In this document: positions 10,411 to 23,034 of the stretch, piece after piece
Numbering within the stretch: position 1 is the first letter of the stretch
Layout: every line of letters starts with the position of its first letter
Origin: Polytrichum commune
Taxonomy: Eukaryota > Streptophyta > Polytrichopsida > Polytrichales > Polytrichaceae
Length of the DNA stretch: 64,000 nucleotides
NCBI GenBank assembly: GCA_950295325.1
Contig: OX485806.1
Span: forward strand, 53,811,169-53,875,168
Direction of reading: 5' to 3'
Made by a program: the position numbers and the translations under genes
The notes under the pieces: generated by a model
What the model was told of the DNA's origin: nothing
What the model saw: the letters and a program-made list of their open reading frames with translations, nothing else
Database searches by the model: none

Positions 10411-10980
10411 TCCGGATTGATCAGATCCGTCTTGGCAGGTCACACAGAGAGATCCGGATTGTTTCTTGGGACCATAGTGACCAGAGGAGTTCGGATTCCG
10501 ATCGGAGATCTGACTCAACGGGATGATTGGATGACCCGTACCACTCTCCGGATTGTCCCGTCCACCGGTGATGAGACCTCTTCGGAAGATCAGGTAAGTC
10601 CGGATCCCTTCCGGACCTTTGCCTAATCTTCCCCACGGCTGTCTCACCGGGACGTTACCTTGACATCCGGAACAATGAGGATCTCTTCCTACTACACTCC
10701 GGAGGTGGCCTCCAACCCGGAACCCTTACTGATCCGGACCTTCCCTTCTCCTTCTGACGGATCTGTCCGGCTACCTCTACCTTGGAATCTACTCAATCTG
10801 AGCTAACTGGGCGATCCGTACCACCATCCGGATGGGTCCGTCTAAGGGCGGTGGGACCTCTTCAGAAGATCAGATTGGCGTAAGTCCGGACCCCTTCCGG
10901 ATCTCACCCAATCTTCCCAACGGCTATCCCACCTAGACGTTACTCAACCCACCGGATTAGTGAGGTTTCCCTCCCACTAC
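10411..10980 (-). repeat. Two tandem 285-bp units in the K2 3' region
   Basis: The blocks ending ACTAC at 10695 and at 10980 are colinear repeats 285 bp apart (GGTACGGATC/GGTACGGGTC, AGATTGGCGTAAGTCCGG). This is the counterpart of 6336-6905 in K1. Confidence 0.8.
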
Positions 10981-11424
10981 ACCTAGAGATGATCTACAAG
11001 GCAATAACCGGATCTGATCCGGGTCTCCTCTCTCATGTCCTATCCGGAACTCCTATCCCTCATGCTCTCTCTCTCCTCCGCTAACGATCTCCGGATCATT
11101 CACACAAACATCAATAAAGGAAAGTCAAGGAGTGAGAAGCCAAGGCATTTATTTAGAGTAGGAGTAATCACAATACAACAATGGAGAAGGAACCCTTCCC
11201 CAACTCCTTATTCAGCCTTAAGTAGAGGCCCAAAATCCCTAAACTGAGGGCGGCGGCCCAAGCGGCCGCCGCTAAGGAAAATCCTAACTACACTCGTTCT
11301 CCCGGATTTCCCGGATCAAGATCCGGATTTCCCGTTGACACACCCAAGGGAGAATTTTATTCCTCATTTACAAAAACTCCTAAGTTCTACCTTTCTACCT
11401 CACTAATCTAGATGCCTTTCTAAG

Positions 11425-13486
11425 CTAAGAAGAGCGGTGCTTCTTCTGAGCCGATCCTTCCTTCGAATGACTGCCGAGTCCGTTGACGGCGAATGAGCCT
11501 CCACCCGGCGATGCCTTCTGGAGCCGTGTGAGCATCCTCCTCATGTTTGGAGACGGGGCAATCTCGTCCTCCGAGTCCGCTACTCCCTCGGTCCGGGGTG
11601 TCCCGGTCCTTGGTGTTCCGGAGACTGTCCCTGGGGTTCCGGAAACTGTCCCTTTCCGGATGCTCCGGACCGGAGAAGGATCGCTTCCGGTGCCCTGTTC
11701 CGGATTCCGCCCGCCCGACATCGAGGCAGTCCGCGGATCCCTGTTGGAGGCCGCTCTTGAGGGTGGCGGAGGAAAGGGGCTAACCATTTGGCAGTCCGGA
11801 GGAGACGACGGGGAGGCGTGGGCCATAGGGGCCTTGCCCCTACTCGGAGTTGCCTCTCGATCCGACGTCTGATGCCGGATCGGTGTCCTAGCCATGTCCG
11901 GAGTTCGGGACCGATCCGAGTTCCGTGGAATAGGGGACTGGCCTCTTCCGGATCTGACCGACCCGGTACTCTTCCTCCTCACCTGGGGAGAACGGACCCC
12001 TCCCGGAACTAGCCGGCCGAGAGCCTCCTCCCTGCTGGCTGGGTCCTGCAGACGTTGGCGGGTTCTGAACTAGAGCGACCTTGCCAACTACCTCGTACAG
12101 GGTTCCGGTAGGGGACCCAGGCGGACCCGGATAGAGTACCCGCCGGGGTGTTCCGCTTGGCGGAACCACCCTCTGGATTTCCGCCAGGAGGTCCTTCATC
12201 GTCCGTGAGTACTTCACGAGGATGGGAAGGATCTGCGTGGCGGAAGCAGGCTCTCCGGACTCCATCATCCGGTCGTAGAGATGCGCCTTGTTGATTATCT
12301 CTGCCGGATGCCCCACCAGCTCCCGGATCCGGCTGAAGAGCACTGCCTGCTCTGCGTGGTACTTCCGGATCTCTTCGCTCTTCTGACTAGGCTCCTGAGT
12401 CATGGCCGCTACCTGCGCGGTGAGATGGGCGTTCTCCGTCTTGGCCTGCTCCAGCTCCTTCCTGTCCGCCCTCTTTGCCAACTCTCGAAGAATATTTCCG
12501 GGCCCGCAGTCGTCCAGAGCCTGGTTCGCCCCTCGGACGATGTGTTCCATCCGGTAGTACTGGTTCTGCAGGTCCTCCATCCCTTCCTGGACCCGTTTGA
12601 AGGGATTCTCCGGAAAGTCCCAAGCGGATAGATCCACATTCCGCCATGTGGTCTCCCGGCTGGGTCCGGGTTCCGGATGATGATGAGGAAGAGGAGGAGA
12701 GAGTGGCCTCGAGATGGTGGGCGGCGGGCTCCCGGGTGAGGAGGGAGGTGCTTCCAGAATGATTGGGTCGCTGGAAGTCTCCGTCTCGAGGTCTCCGGGT
12801 TCCGGGAGTAGCTTGTAGGTGACCTCGTCCGCCGCTATCGTTAGCAGGTCCTCCTCCTCCGCCAAGATGCAGTCGAAATGCTGGTAGAGGTGCAAAATGA
12901 AGGGGGAGAGAAAGGAGGGCTTCAGGCCAATGTGGGGGAGGGCCCGCCCGACTATCTCCTGGATGATCAAACCCCAGTTCACGGGCCGGACTCCGGACAT
13001 GGCACCAAACAGGGTGTTAGCCATGGTGAGGCTAATCCGCTTCGGCTTGTCCGAATTGAGGATGGGCAGGAGAAATTCGAGTACCCTCCTCTCCCTCAGG
13101 TTCCGGCAGTTCCCGGGATGGAAGCCGTCTTTTGGATCCGCGTCCCCTCTGAACTTTCCGGCGAACAGGCCGTCACGGCGGCCTGCCCACCCCTCTGCAA
13201 TCCCCCTAGGAAACCCGTAGACCCTGTTCCAAGTATCCGGAGTCCAATTTTCTGGATCCCTCCTCTTTGTTCCTAGCCACTGATTTCCTCTCTCGAATTT
13301 GAACTCACGTAGGTTGTCTTCCGCCCTGAGGTTCCAGGGTTTGGAGAGCAATCCCGCGCAGCCCATAACCCGGAGATCTTCCGCGAGCTCTTGCAGCTCC
13401 CTATCCTCCCTCGGAATTGCAAGGGTGAGGGCTTTGAGCGGAATCGGAATGGGTTCCCGCTGATCCTCTTCCCGTGCTTCCGGCAT
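11425..13486 (-). CDS. K element protein (~690 aa, one frameshift)
   Basis: The longest coding stretch in the window. From ATG at 13486 (MPEAREEDQ) 532 codons are open to 11888. A frameshift near 11985 moves the conserved C-terminus to the frame 11982-11425, which ends KKHRSS as in K1. Layout by residue: 1-230 is a mixed globular region with WTPDTWNRVYGFPRG and LLPILNSDKPKRISLTMAN. About 230-285 is a Pro/Ser linker. About 285-430 is a helical region with a coiled coil (KELEQAKTENAHLTAQV). About 450-690 is a disordered Ser/Arg/Pro-rich tail. I see no catalytic motif, zinc finger or signal peptide. Some plant transposon proteins of unknown function share this build (globular N-terminus, coiled coil, low-complexity tail), but I cannot name a family. 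It could be Gag-like. The frameshift may be a mutation or, less likely, programmed. Confidence 0.65.
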
Positions 13487-14114
13487 TTTCCTCTCCTTTC
13501 TAACTTTCCGGCTTGAAAACTCTTTCCCTCTTCCGGATCCCTTTCTTCCGTCTAACTACTACAGAATCCCGGCAAGCCAACTGCCGGTGACTGAAAAAAA
13601 TGCGGGGCCCCAGCAATCCAACTGCTGGCGGCTCGAAAGGAGTACAGTCTCACCACTCGTTCTCTCAACAAATTTGTCTTTTGTGAATCAGAAAAAAAAA
13701 GTGGGGAGGAGAAGGGAGAGACCCTCAAATACCTTTCCCCTTCTTCCTTCCCCTGTTACCGTTGGGGTTAACGGAAGACGGTTGCAATCGTTTTCCGACG
13801 GTTTGCCCTTAACCGTCATAAACCCGTTGTAACCGCTACTTCCGGTCCGTTGGGTAATCTTGGCGCGTCCGTTACTTGGTCCGGACCAGCAGTTCGGACC
13901 ATGATTAAACGGTCCGCCAATCCATTTTGACGGACCGGTCATAATACTCATTTTAATTCGTTTTATCGCACTAGGCGGATTAAGAATGCCCTATTTCCTA
14001 GTACAATTAATTTAGCCTAAGGGACCCTATTATCCTCATACAAGCAGGGTAAACTACGGAAATTGAATCCGTATTTCCGTATTTCCGTCTTTCCGTCGAA
14101 TTTGGACTCCCACA

Positions 14115-15414
14115 CCGTTGATACTCCAACTATTCTTGAGCGCTTTGTTCTCACCCTCACACTAATACTTTGAGTTCTTTCTCAAAATACCTACTCTCCT
14201 CTCGTTTATCAATCACTTAAATCACAAGTACCAATTGACAACTCGTAGTTCAATTTGAGAAAAAGAAAAAAAAATGTCACATACACATTTGTGGAAAAGA
14301 TAATGTATTGCAAAAGAGCTCCGAGAGGAGAGATACAAAAGTAACTCAAGTGTTGCTGACACTCAAATTTGTAATAACTTCGTTGTGTAGAAAATGAGGT
14401 GTGATCTCCTAAAATTGCTTCCCTTATATAGTCTTTTCTATCTATTTCAAAATCTATATTAAGAATGATTGTAAACTCCACTTTCTTGGATAACTAACTA
14501 TCTCCGACATATGTAGATGATATTTAACCCAAACGGTTATAACCGTTTCACCACTCTAATGTTTGTAGTACTAAGATTTTACTATATCTTTGTCGTATTA
14601 TAATTTCTCTTTGAGAATTCAATCAATTCTTTGTGATTTGATTGATTCAATTCCGATGATTGGTATTTAGAACATACTCGTAGAATGTACTCTAGTCCTA
14701 TATTCTCCTTAATGTTTTTGTAGCTTAAGAATCTAAAATTCTTATCATAATCATGCTTCCTCAAAATCCTACATTCAATCTATATAATAACTTCATAATG
14801 CCTCTTCGTATATTAATCAAAATCATTATTGATCAAAATCCTACATTCTTGCCTATATGTTCATAATGCATCCTTGTATATTAATCAAATGTCTCCAAAA
14901 TCCTATATTCATAATGTCTCCTTTATTCTATCCAAAATCCTAATCCTCCTCCATTACTCCCTGGCGGTCCTAAAGCCGTGGGTGAAAAAAACCCCTTAGC
15001 CGCGTGTAAGTCACCTAATCCCGCGCGTAAGCCTAATCCCGTCTCCAAGCCCTAAGCCCTAAGCCCTAAGCTCGTGGCCTAAACCCTAACCCCGTGGCCG
15101 AATACGAGTCGGGGACGTCGCACCATTCTCTGCAATATTCACCGAATGCTCACAGACCGCTTTCCTTCTTGCTCAGTTCCACTACTAACATGCTTGCTCA
15201 ATTGTGTTTGCTTCAATCGTTAACCTGTTTGCTTAGCCCTTTTTGCATCGTTCCATTATGTTGGCTTAATTGCTAGCCTGTTTGCTTAGTCCTTTTTGCA
15301 CAGTTCCATTGTGTTTGCTTCAGATGCTAGCCTGCTTGCTCAATCCTTTCTCCTTACCCGAACTTCTTTGCACAAATTGCTCTCTGAATTGCTTTCTAAT
15401 GTGTATCTTAACAA
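14115..15414. other. AT-rich non-coding stretch with telomere-like repeats
   Basis: I see no supportable gene. The sequence is AT-rich with several near-repeats of AAAATCCTACATTC and CATAATG (14760-14940). Then comes a short CCCTAA-rich run (AGCCCTAAGCCCTAAGCCC, about 15050-15090), which resembles degenerate interstitial telomere repeats. Small ORFs here lack any recognised motif. Confidence 0.6.
15185..15350. repeat. About three tandem copies of a 54-bp unit
   Basis: The core CTAGCCTGTTTGCTTAG (or a variant) starts at 15221, 15273 and 15327, with TTTTTGCAxxGTTCCATT.TG between copies. The spacing is 52-54 bp. The ORF at 15094-15276 over it is an artefact. Confidence 0.75.
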
Positions 15415-15743
15415 ACTTAGTGGAAGCGTTGAGGTCTCGCCTAGATGTGTCATGTTAGGCTAGTGGAGCCTAACGAGGGAGGCCCCAAACGAGGGGCAAC
15501 CCAAGTGAGTCCCAAAGTAGGTGGGCCTAGTGTAGGTTAGGTCCTTGGAGGGGAGATCCAAGGTCGCTAATAGACCATCTAGGAACGACACCTTTGGGAC
15601 TATGCCAAATTTGAAGATGCATTGTGGGGGTCGCGCCCTAAGGTAAACACAATGCCACACCATAGAGCATGGCAACTTGAGAATTGGTGTGCCGACTACG
15701 AGTATAGTCAATGAGGGCATCGACTCCGTTTGGTGGGGGTGAG
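15415..15743 (+). mobile_element. Family L internal 3' region before an LTR
   Basis: Colinear with P1 37598-37923. It contains the hairpin GTTAGGCT/AGCCTAAC (about 15453-15475) and the purine tract GGTGGGGGTGAG at 15732-15743. It is the 3' end of a plus-strand L element whose remainder is missing. Confidence 0.85.
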
Positions 15744-16717
15744 TGTCGCGCACCTCTCCATCAGCAGTGCCCGAAACACCATGGGCACAAGGGGCACCCC
15801 GGAGTGACACCCGGGACTTGTGGCGCCGTTGGTGAGAGGGCCCAAGTGATCCTAGTGTGGGTGAGGGCCCCAGGCATGGGGAACGCCTCCCCCCCACGGA
15901 GACTAGGAGGCACAAGGGTGAGGACATGAGCTATGCGTAGCTCATGGCGTGGTGATTCTAGAATGCTCAAGATTACCTCAATGAGAAGTGTGAGGTAGCA
16001 GTTATGGCCATTTGAGTGGGGCGCTGTCCCGGGACAGCGCCCTGGTACAACAGTGCCTGGGAGTGATTCCCGGGACTGTCAAGGTTCAAACAGGCATAAC
16101 TTCCTCAATACTTGCCTGAATGGGGCAAGTGAGGAGTCCATCGGCATGTACGTGAAGCGTAGATGAAGATGGATTGGTTTCTTGTTAGCATCACACATCA
16201 AAGAAGGAAGTTATGATGGTCTGAAGCTGCTAGGGGCTTCTAGGCCCAGCAACTAAGGGAAAATCTCTACTTGGCCCCAACTCTTGGTAGAGAGACAAGA
16301 GGTCGCTTGACGGTGGGCTAGGGGTCCCGCGTAGAGTCCTAGAGGCTTATATGGGTGAGGTGGTGTGGCCTCACCCACCCGAGGCCGAACGGCACGGCCT
16401 CCATGGGCGTTGGCCCAATGTGAGGCCATAGTTGCCTAGTATGTTTCGGGTTGTTGTAGTGTTGCTCCGGCAATGCGATGATCAACATAGGATTGGACTT
16501 CTATGGATGGAAGTCCACATTTGGGAATTGGTTACCGATTAAGGGGTGAATCCTGAAATTAAAGTAGGAGGGTCGATTCCCCTCCTATGAACTATATGGT
16601 CCGGGGTAGGAGGAGCTAACCATTTGCATGGCGGAATGGGAATGGTTAGTGCTCGTAACCTTTGCTAGAATTGAAAATTGGCAAGATTGTCAAGGGGGGC
16701 TAGCAAGGGTTGCGACA
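15744..16717 (+). mobile_element. Family L 3' LTR (974 bp)
   Basis: Begins TGTCGCGCACC directly after the polypurine tract and ends GGGTTGCGACA. It is almost full length and contains the palindrome GCTGTCCCGGGACAGC. It is followed at once by the leader of an L element on the opposite strand. Confidence 0.92.
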
Positions 16718-17627
16718 GTCTCCCTCAAAATGCTAGCTCAAATATTGGAACCCTACTTTGTAACCAAGTGTCGCAACCCTTGCTAGCCCCCTTAACTATC
16801 TTGCCAATTTTTGTTTCTAGCAAAGGTTTCGAACGCTAACCCTTGGCATTCCACAATGCTAATGGTTAGCTCCTCCTACCCCGAACCTTATAGTTCATAG
16901 GAGGGGAACCAACCCTCCTACTTTACTTTCGGGACTCACCCTTTAATCGGTAACCCATTCCTTCAATGTGGACTTCCATCCATAGAAGTCCAATCCCATG
17001 TTGATTATCGCGTTGCCGGAGCAGCACTACAACAACCCGAAGCATACTAGGCAACTATGGCCTCAAACTTGGGCCAATGCCCATGGAGGCTGTGCCGTTC
17101 GGCCTCAGGTGGGAGAGGCCACACCACCTCACCCATATAAGCCTCTAGGAATCTACGCGGGGCCCCTATCCCACCGTCAACCAACCTCTTGTCTCTCCAC
17201 CAAGAGTTGGGGCCAAGTAGACATTTTCCCTTAGCCGCTTGGCCTAGAAGCCCCCAGCAACTTCAGACCATCATAACTTCCTTGTATGATGTCTGGTGCA
17301 AACACGCAACCACTCCATCTTCATCTACGCTTCATGTAGATGCCGATGCAATCCTCACCTGCCCCATTCAGGCAAGTATTCACAAAGTTATGCCTGCTTG
17401 AACCTTGGCAGTCCCGGGAATCACTCCCAGGCACTGCTGTACCAGGGCGCTGACCCGGGACAACGCCCCACTCAAATAGCCATAACTCTTAGCTCACACC
17501 TCCGATTGAGGTGATCTTGAGCATTTTAGAATCATCACGCCATGGGCTACGCATAGCTGATGGCCTTACCCTTGTGCGTCCTAGTCTTCGTGGGTGGGAG
17601 GCGTTCCCAACGCCCGGGGCCCTCAAC
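16718..17627 (-). mobile_element. Family L leader and 5' LTR, opposite strand, truncated
   Basis: 16718-16768 is the reverse complement of the L leader (GAGCTAGCATTTTGAGGG), with a decayed primer site (TTGGTTACAAAGTAGGG). The minus-strand LTR runs from 16769 (TGTCGCAACCC) and stops at about 17627, just after the GGGCCC block, so its outer ~100 bp are lost. With the LTR at 15744-16717 it forms a head-to-head pair 51 bp apart. Confidence 0.88.
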
Positions 17628-19960
17628 CGGTGTCTATGTTCTTGACAAACCTATATATTACATAAGTTTTTCTAATGTTTGTACTCCACATTTAGACAAA
17701 TTTTCCTTTCATAATATGATGCATTCAATGGTCCAATTTATCGTTTTTCTTTGGACCCAATATGTAGTAAGTATTGAGTCCATACTTAGTATTGAATGCT
17801 TTTAAATTCCCTTCAAAATCTCCGACATACATCGGTACCATCATTTGTCTGAAATGTAAATCATAAAAAATATACTTTGTAATTGCAATAATACCTAACT
17901 TTATTAGTCAACCCTGGCATACATTTCCACAAAGTATCTTTGTCTTTGTTCCACAATTAAGTAAAGATGATGGCTTGTAATTGTTTGGATAAGTCTTTGA
18001 TTCTCCTCTCAAGTTCTGATTGGTATGTGAAGCTAGTCCAGAAAATATTTTCACACTTGATCAATATACATTTGGCTCATACATATCATTAAGTCAAGAA
18101 ATTTGTTGGTTCTAATTCATTCTCCCACTTTGTTGGATTCTTTGATGTAATTGGGATATTCCCATGGCCAACTTAGTATTTTATTTTCTTGATTAGTTGA
18201 TTTGATTTTGTCTATTTGTTTGTTGTTAATGTTCCACTTTTATTTGTTACTCATTGAAGGTTTTTTTTGCCGTTTTCTACAATATATAAAGTCGGGACTC
18301 TCCTATATCCACTTGGTAAAATCCCCCTTAAATTTCAATCCCATCAATTATTCCAAAGTATCTTGTATCTCTCGGTTGTCTTCCATATGTATCCCTTTAC
18401 TTGTATTTTTTACTATTAAAGTGCATTATTTCCTAATGTACAAAATCTCCATTTGGTAGATATGTTGTTGCAGTTATGCAATTTTTTGGCATGATTTCTC
18501 AACATGCTTGGTTTTTGCGTTCGCTAAGAACCTTTGTTTTTGTTCTTTTCACTTAGATTACTAGGGCATACTAATGGCAATAAATCCCCAGCATGGTTGC
18601 CAAAATGATGAACATTGTGGGTAGATCTCTTACAAAATAATTAGGTTAACTCACAATGTAATATCATGTAAATTGATAATCGCTTGAGAGATACCGTGTC
18701 TCATTAATGTGCTCAGTCAAAAATCATTGTTTCAAATGTTAATTTCTCTTTCTCCTTATGATTTGAAGATCTTGGAGTTTAAAAGATCTCAATCTTAATT
18801 ATATCCACTCTCAATGTAAGGCTCATTAATCGTAAGACAATTAAGATGGAGGTAGCTTTTAAAGGTGTATTAATATCTTAAAGTTCCATCCATAATTTTC
18901 AAAACCAAATTATGTCAATTAATATCGTTCATTTCTAATGACAAGAGAACTCTCCAAAAGCTTTAATTAACTTCCTTGCAGGTCAAATTTATAATAATCT
19001 CTTAATATCTATGATATATAAATACTTCAACATCCAATCATTCATACATATACTTGTGTCAATTATATATATATAAGGTACGTTATATAACATAATATCA
19101 AGTCACTTCCTTGATTAATTAAAAGATTGATGATAATTGAATGTCAATGTTTTAAATACGAATGCATGATCTTGTGTTTTCTCCTCTTTAAACTCACGTA
19201 TTATTACTATAATTCTTAGTGTTTCAAAAATACATATGACATGTTAACCCACATTGAAATAATTGTTAATAAAATATTTATCGTACTTAATTGTATATTG
19301 TCATAAACCATCTCATTAATAATTTACTTTTGTTGTTTGTATACAAAATACAAACTATACTTATTTTTAATAAAAGAAATAGAATTAGATATTCTTTTTT
19401 AGGAATTCAATCTTGAGTGTTTATTAATTAGAATACTAATAATTTTGATATAAATTCTTTCAGGTAATTGATGAAAATTAATGCTTGATTTGAAGTAATT
19501 TTATTTTTGAAAGTTCTATTAATTTTCAAAAAAATTGAACGCTTTAATTTCATTTCTATATGATTTTTCTAGGTTTTTGTTAAAAATTGGCTATTTTTCC
19601 TTCAAATGTCAATTCATTTAGCTCTCATGATATCCAACAACTTACAAAGGATTGAAAGAAAATAGTTATTACTTCTTGAGTGTGAACCCCCACAATGGTC
19701 GACCACTGCGCGGGTTTATTTTTAGTTAGGATTCTAGCATTAAAAGTTATAATTAATAGATAATTAGGGAAAAATTAGTTCATTCAACATTTAGCCCCAA
19801 TCAAAGGAAGGTGAATTATCAAGGACTTCGGGCCTTCACCCATGAAGGGGAAAAAACTAGTTAACGTAGGGTTAATCAAAAGAAAAATTAATTAGTGATA
19901 AAAACAAGCTTAGAGGTTAAGTTAGGAGAGCCTAATTGAGCAAGGATTAGTTTATTAGTT
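17628..19960. other. AT-rich decayed sequence, no gene seen
   Basis: I could find no ORF, domain motif or RNA gene that holds up. Much of it is strongly AT-rich, with a short TA run near 19063-19076 and many stops in every frame. The ORF at 18202-18459 is a hydrophobic chance translation of T-rich DNA. Old transposon sequence is likely but not demonstrated. Confidence 0.5.
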
Positions 19961-19963
19961 AGT

Positions 19964-20209
19964 GTGGGCTACGCAAAACAAATGGAGGTGTTCGGCATAA
20001 GAAACCAAAATTGGCATGAAGATCTTTTGAAGAAAAAAACACAATACAAGGGACTACTTGCCCCCTTGTCAACTATAGCGCAAAAGATTAAAAAAAAATT
20101 GAAGGATTCTTGTCAAAGCCACCTCCACAACCAAGAAAACCCTGGAGGCCAAATTTTACGGGATAAGTTCAAAAATGGATTCGGTGGCGGAAAGGTCCAA
20201 TCCTTTTGA
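19964..20209 (+). other. Short unsupported ORF (81 codons)
   Basis: A lysine-rich open stretch with no recognised motif. Downstream, GAATTTAAATACCTCC and an ACAAAACCCTATTTCCG stretch look like the TATA and leader of a retroelement LTR, so this may be LTR sequence rather than a gene. Confidence 0.2.
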
Positions 20210-20900
20210 GAGAGAATTTAAATACCTCCTCCCCCCACATTGCAAAGACTCTCTTCCCAGATATTTAGACAAAACCCTATTTCCGTGTAATTAAGCAAAA
20301 CAAATTCTCTATTTTTTCACTTCCTTGTAGTAAAGCTTAAGGAAGCCTTCTCCCGACATTTTCTTAGTTATAATGTATGTTTGTTAACATACAATTTTTT
20401 TTCTTTAATAATAGGTTGAAATTTATGTTTTAAATGTTAAAATATTGTAGACCTTAGCAATTGATGATAATAATGCTTAATATGCTATCTTATATCAAAT
20501 GTTTATAATTTTCCTCTTGTGAAGTTTTTTTGTAGCTATCCATAGCCGTTTTTTGTTTGTAAATTGGTTGAAGGAGCAAGTACTTATGAATTTTCAAAGT
20601 TGGAGTACAAAATATAATGTTCATTCGGGCAGCGGTTGTTGGATCAGACTTGATGGCCTGAGAAGAACTTCAATCCATAATATTATATTCTACCAAATAA
20701 TCTCTTTATCTTATTTTCTAGGGCCTTTCTGAACGTATGATTTGATCAAATATTGAATTAGATATAAATTTTCAAAGACTGGATACATAGTTTGGGCATT
20801 TCTAGTTGATTGTTTGCGTAAGAGTGAGGTTGGATCCATCTTGGCTTACCTTCATGAGCTCAAATTTTTCTTTGATAGATTTTTTTTTAGTTTCCAATGG
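20210..20900. other. AT-rich sequence, nothing identified
   Basis: Poor in open frames and without visible repeats of the known families until the Y-family homology begins near 20930. Confidence 0.4.
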
Positions 20901-20929
20901 TATATGATAAGCCTTAATCTGAGAAATAA

Positions 20930-21880
20930 TGAAGTCTTAAAATTGGAGGTTAGATAGGTGGAGGTGAAAAAAATGATTGAATGGATATTATGCTTCCAAG
21001 TCTCGTAACTTTTGTAATTATTATCCAATTGGAGTGTTTTTGATACTTAGTAGCTATGATTATTAGAAATTTCTTGTGTGTGGTGAAGTCGGATTAATTA
21101 CCAACACGGCCTCTATGCACATTGTTGGTAGAAAAATGAGGTTAATGATCCACGAATCTACTATTGTGTTGTTGGCCCCATAAATTGGAAATTATGGCCC
21201 CAATTCATGAAAATTATGCAACATGTTGAATCTACAAGTCGTCCATCATCATGATCCCAATAAATTATATTTATCGGCCCATCCAATGTAACATCCAATG
21301 TAACATCCAATGATGCCTAATGCACGAATGTAGTAAAATAGGATGTGTGAACAAAATTAATTAAGTAAGAAAAAAATTTGTATAAAGGGTCGGATTTAGG
21401 CAAAGTTCCCCCTGCTTAGGAAATATAAACACAACCAAATTAAGAAATAGGAATGCATTGAATGGTCAATCAAATCGTCGCTCTTCCGTCCACTAAGTTA
21501 GGGATGGTATGAGTCACACCCGGTTGGTGTGTACCAAAACCATCTCAATTCATAAATTAGGATTGCCTTGGTTTCAATAGATCGTAGGTCTAGGTTCGTA
21601 GGTCTAGGTTCAAACCAGATATGAAAATGATTAGTGGGTTTGAGAGCAATAATTTTAAAAACCAATGCCCAACCTCTGGATGTACTGCAACGCAAATTCA
21701 ATCCTTCTAAAATCTAAACACTCACCTTATACACCTACCATCCGGGTTTGGCTTGGGCATCTGCGAGTGTAGGCCACCCTCACCAAATGACATGTGTGGC
21801 ATTTTTAGGCTCCTTTGAAGGGGGTTGGCCCAAAAGCGCTACATTGAGTATAAAAAAATTATATTTGTATTTAGAAGAAT
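20930..21880 (-). repeat. Dispersed repeat Y, copy 1
   Basis: The reverse complement of sequence at 55500-58000. Shared blocks include GGAGGTTAGATAGGTGGAGGTG (21 kb) with its complement near 57980, the TTGGTGTGTACCAAAACCATCTC region with its complement near 56780, and the CTCACCAAATG/GGCATCTGC block with its complement near 55560. No coding function is visible. Confidence 0.7.
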
Positions 21881-22960
21881 GCCTCGAAAAAAATGAGATA
21901 CAAAATAATACTAGCTTTGTTGAACATTCAATCTCAAGATAATTTCGTCGCTATAGAAAGATGTGCATTTTTGAAAAATACCTCCCTGTATAGAGTATTT
22001 TAATTTCACCAAAATCTATGTTCAAATTGGTATTCATTTTTTTCTCACTATAAATCTAATATTCCTATATGAGAGTTTTTGCCAAACAGTTAAAACCGTT
22101 AAGCCTTTTGGATGTTTATAATCTTAAATTTCTACTTTCGTCTTTACCTTGGCTACATCCTCCAAAATTTGTATAAGTATACTTTCACCAATACACATCA
22201 CTAACATAAATGATAGTTATCAATCCTCAAGGTATAGGTGAGGTGGTTTCAAACTTAATACACTTGGCAAAAAATCTTCATTTGTATATTAATCACTAGT
22301 CGTATATTGTATTTCTTCTATGGCCTATATTATCCTCATAAGTTGTTCTTCCAATCAATGGCACATGTAATCCTAGTCTTCCTTGTATATTTATGATCTC
22401 TATCATTAAAGTCATTGCCTAACCTACCTCCATAGATTTGCCCTCTTCAAATATAATTTATTAAATGTATTTTCGTGTTTCATATGTAGGCCATTTCATT
22501 TTGAGTTCATTGTTCTATCTCTAGCTTAATATGAGTTTGTTTGTTGTATTCACCACTTCCAATTATTTCCATGAGAGAAAGTGAAGGTTATTTGGGAAGA
22601 AATTTGGCTTGGAGATTTCTACCCTAGATTTTAAAAATAAACTTGATGTTCATATGAGAATACATGTGAATGAAACATGATGCAAAGTGATCACGTGGTG
22701 TACGGCATGGTACATCATTCATGGTGTGTCTAAAGTGGTGCATGCCAAAAAAAACACCGGTCTCGTAACTGTCGTGGCCCGGGTTTTCCTGATTTCTCAA
22801 TCAACCTTGTTGTTAGGTTAAAAGAATAGTACGGACGTAGAAAAGAGGATAGGTAGAGTAATTGGTAGGCATATTGTTAGGTGAGTTCTTTAGAAGAGAG
22901 AAGAAAAACAAAAATCCTTAAACTAGTTAAAAACGCCAAATTAAGTTAGCCTTAAGAATC
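21880..22960. other. AT-rich sequence, no gene seen
   Basis: No ORF with recognisable content. From about 22780 the composition changes (GTCGTGGCCCGGG) towards the GC-richer block that holds the ORF at 23260. Confidence 0.4.
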
Positions 22961-23020
22961 CCCCTTTGGGTGGAAACCCTATGGCGGAAATGGGGGAAAG
23001 AGAAAAATGAGGGGAATCGG

Positions 23021-23034
23021 GGGGGGGGGGGGAA
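23021..23034. repeat. Poly-G run
   Basis: A run of 12 or more G residues near 23021-23033, next to a G-rich stretch. It is prone to sequencing and replication slippage. Confidence 0.8.

Larger units (their letters stand above)
10056..14114 (-). mobile_element. Unrecognised element K, copy 2 (longest copy)
   Basis: A 4.06-kb block, minus orientation. Its ends are TGTGGGAAC at 10056 and GGACTCCCACA at 14114, giving a short inverted terminal repeat TGTGGGA. The 3' terminus (10056) is supported by K1, which ends at the same point. The 5' terminus (14114) is a guess, because K1 is truncated there. No target duplication is seen and the interrupted LTR does not resume at 14115. It holds one long ORF (13486-11425), a 5' leader rich in TTTCCG/CCGG motifs and a 3' region with the 285-bp duplication. 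Confidence 0.7.

Noticed and set aside
10348-10626. ORFs in the 3' region of K (10348-10626 +, 6588-6974 -)
   Set aside because: They lie over the 285-bp duplication and are not kept as frames between units or copies.
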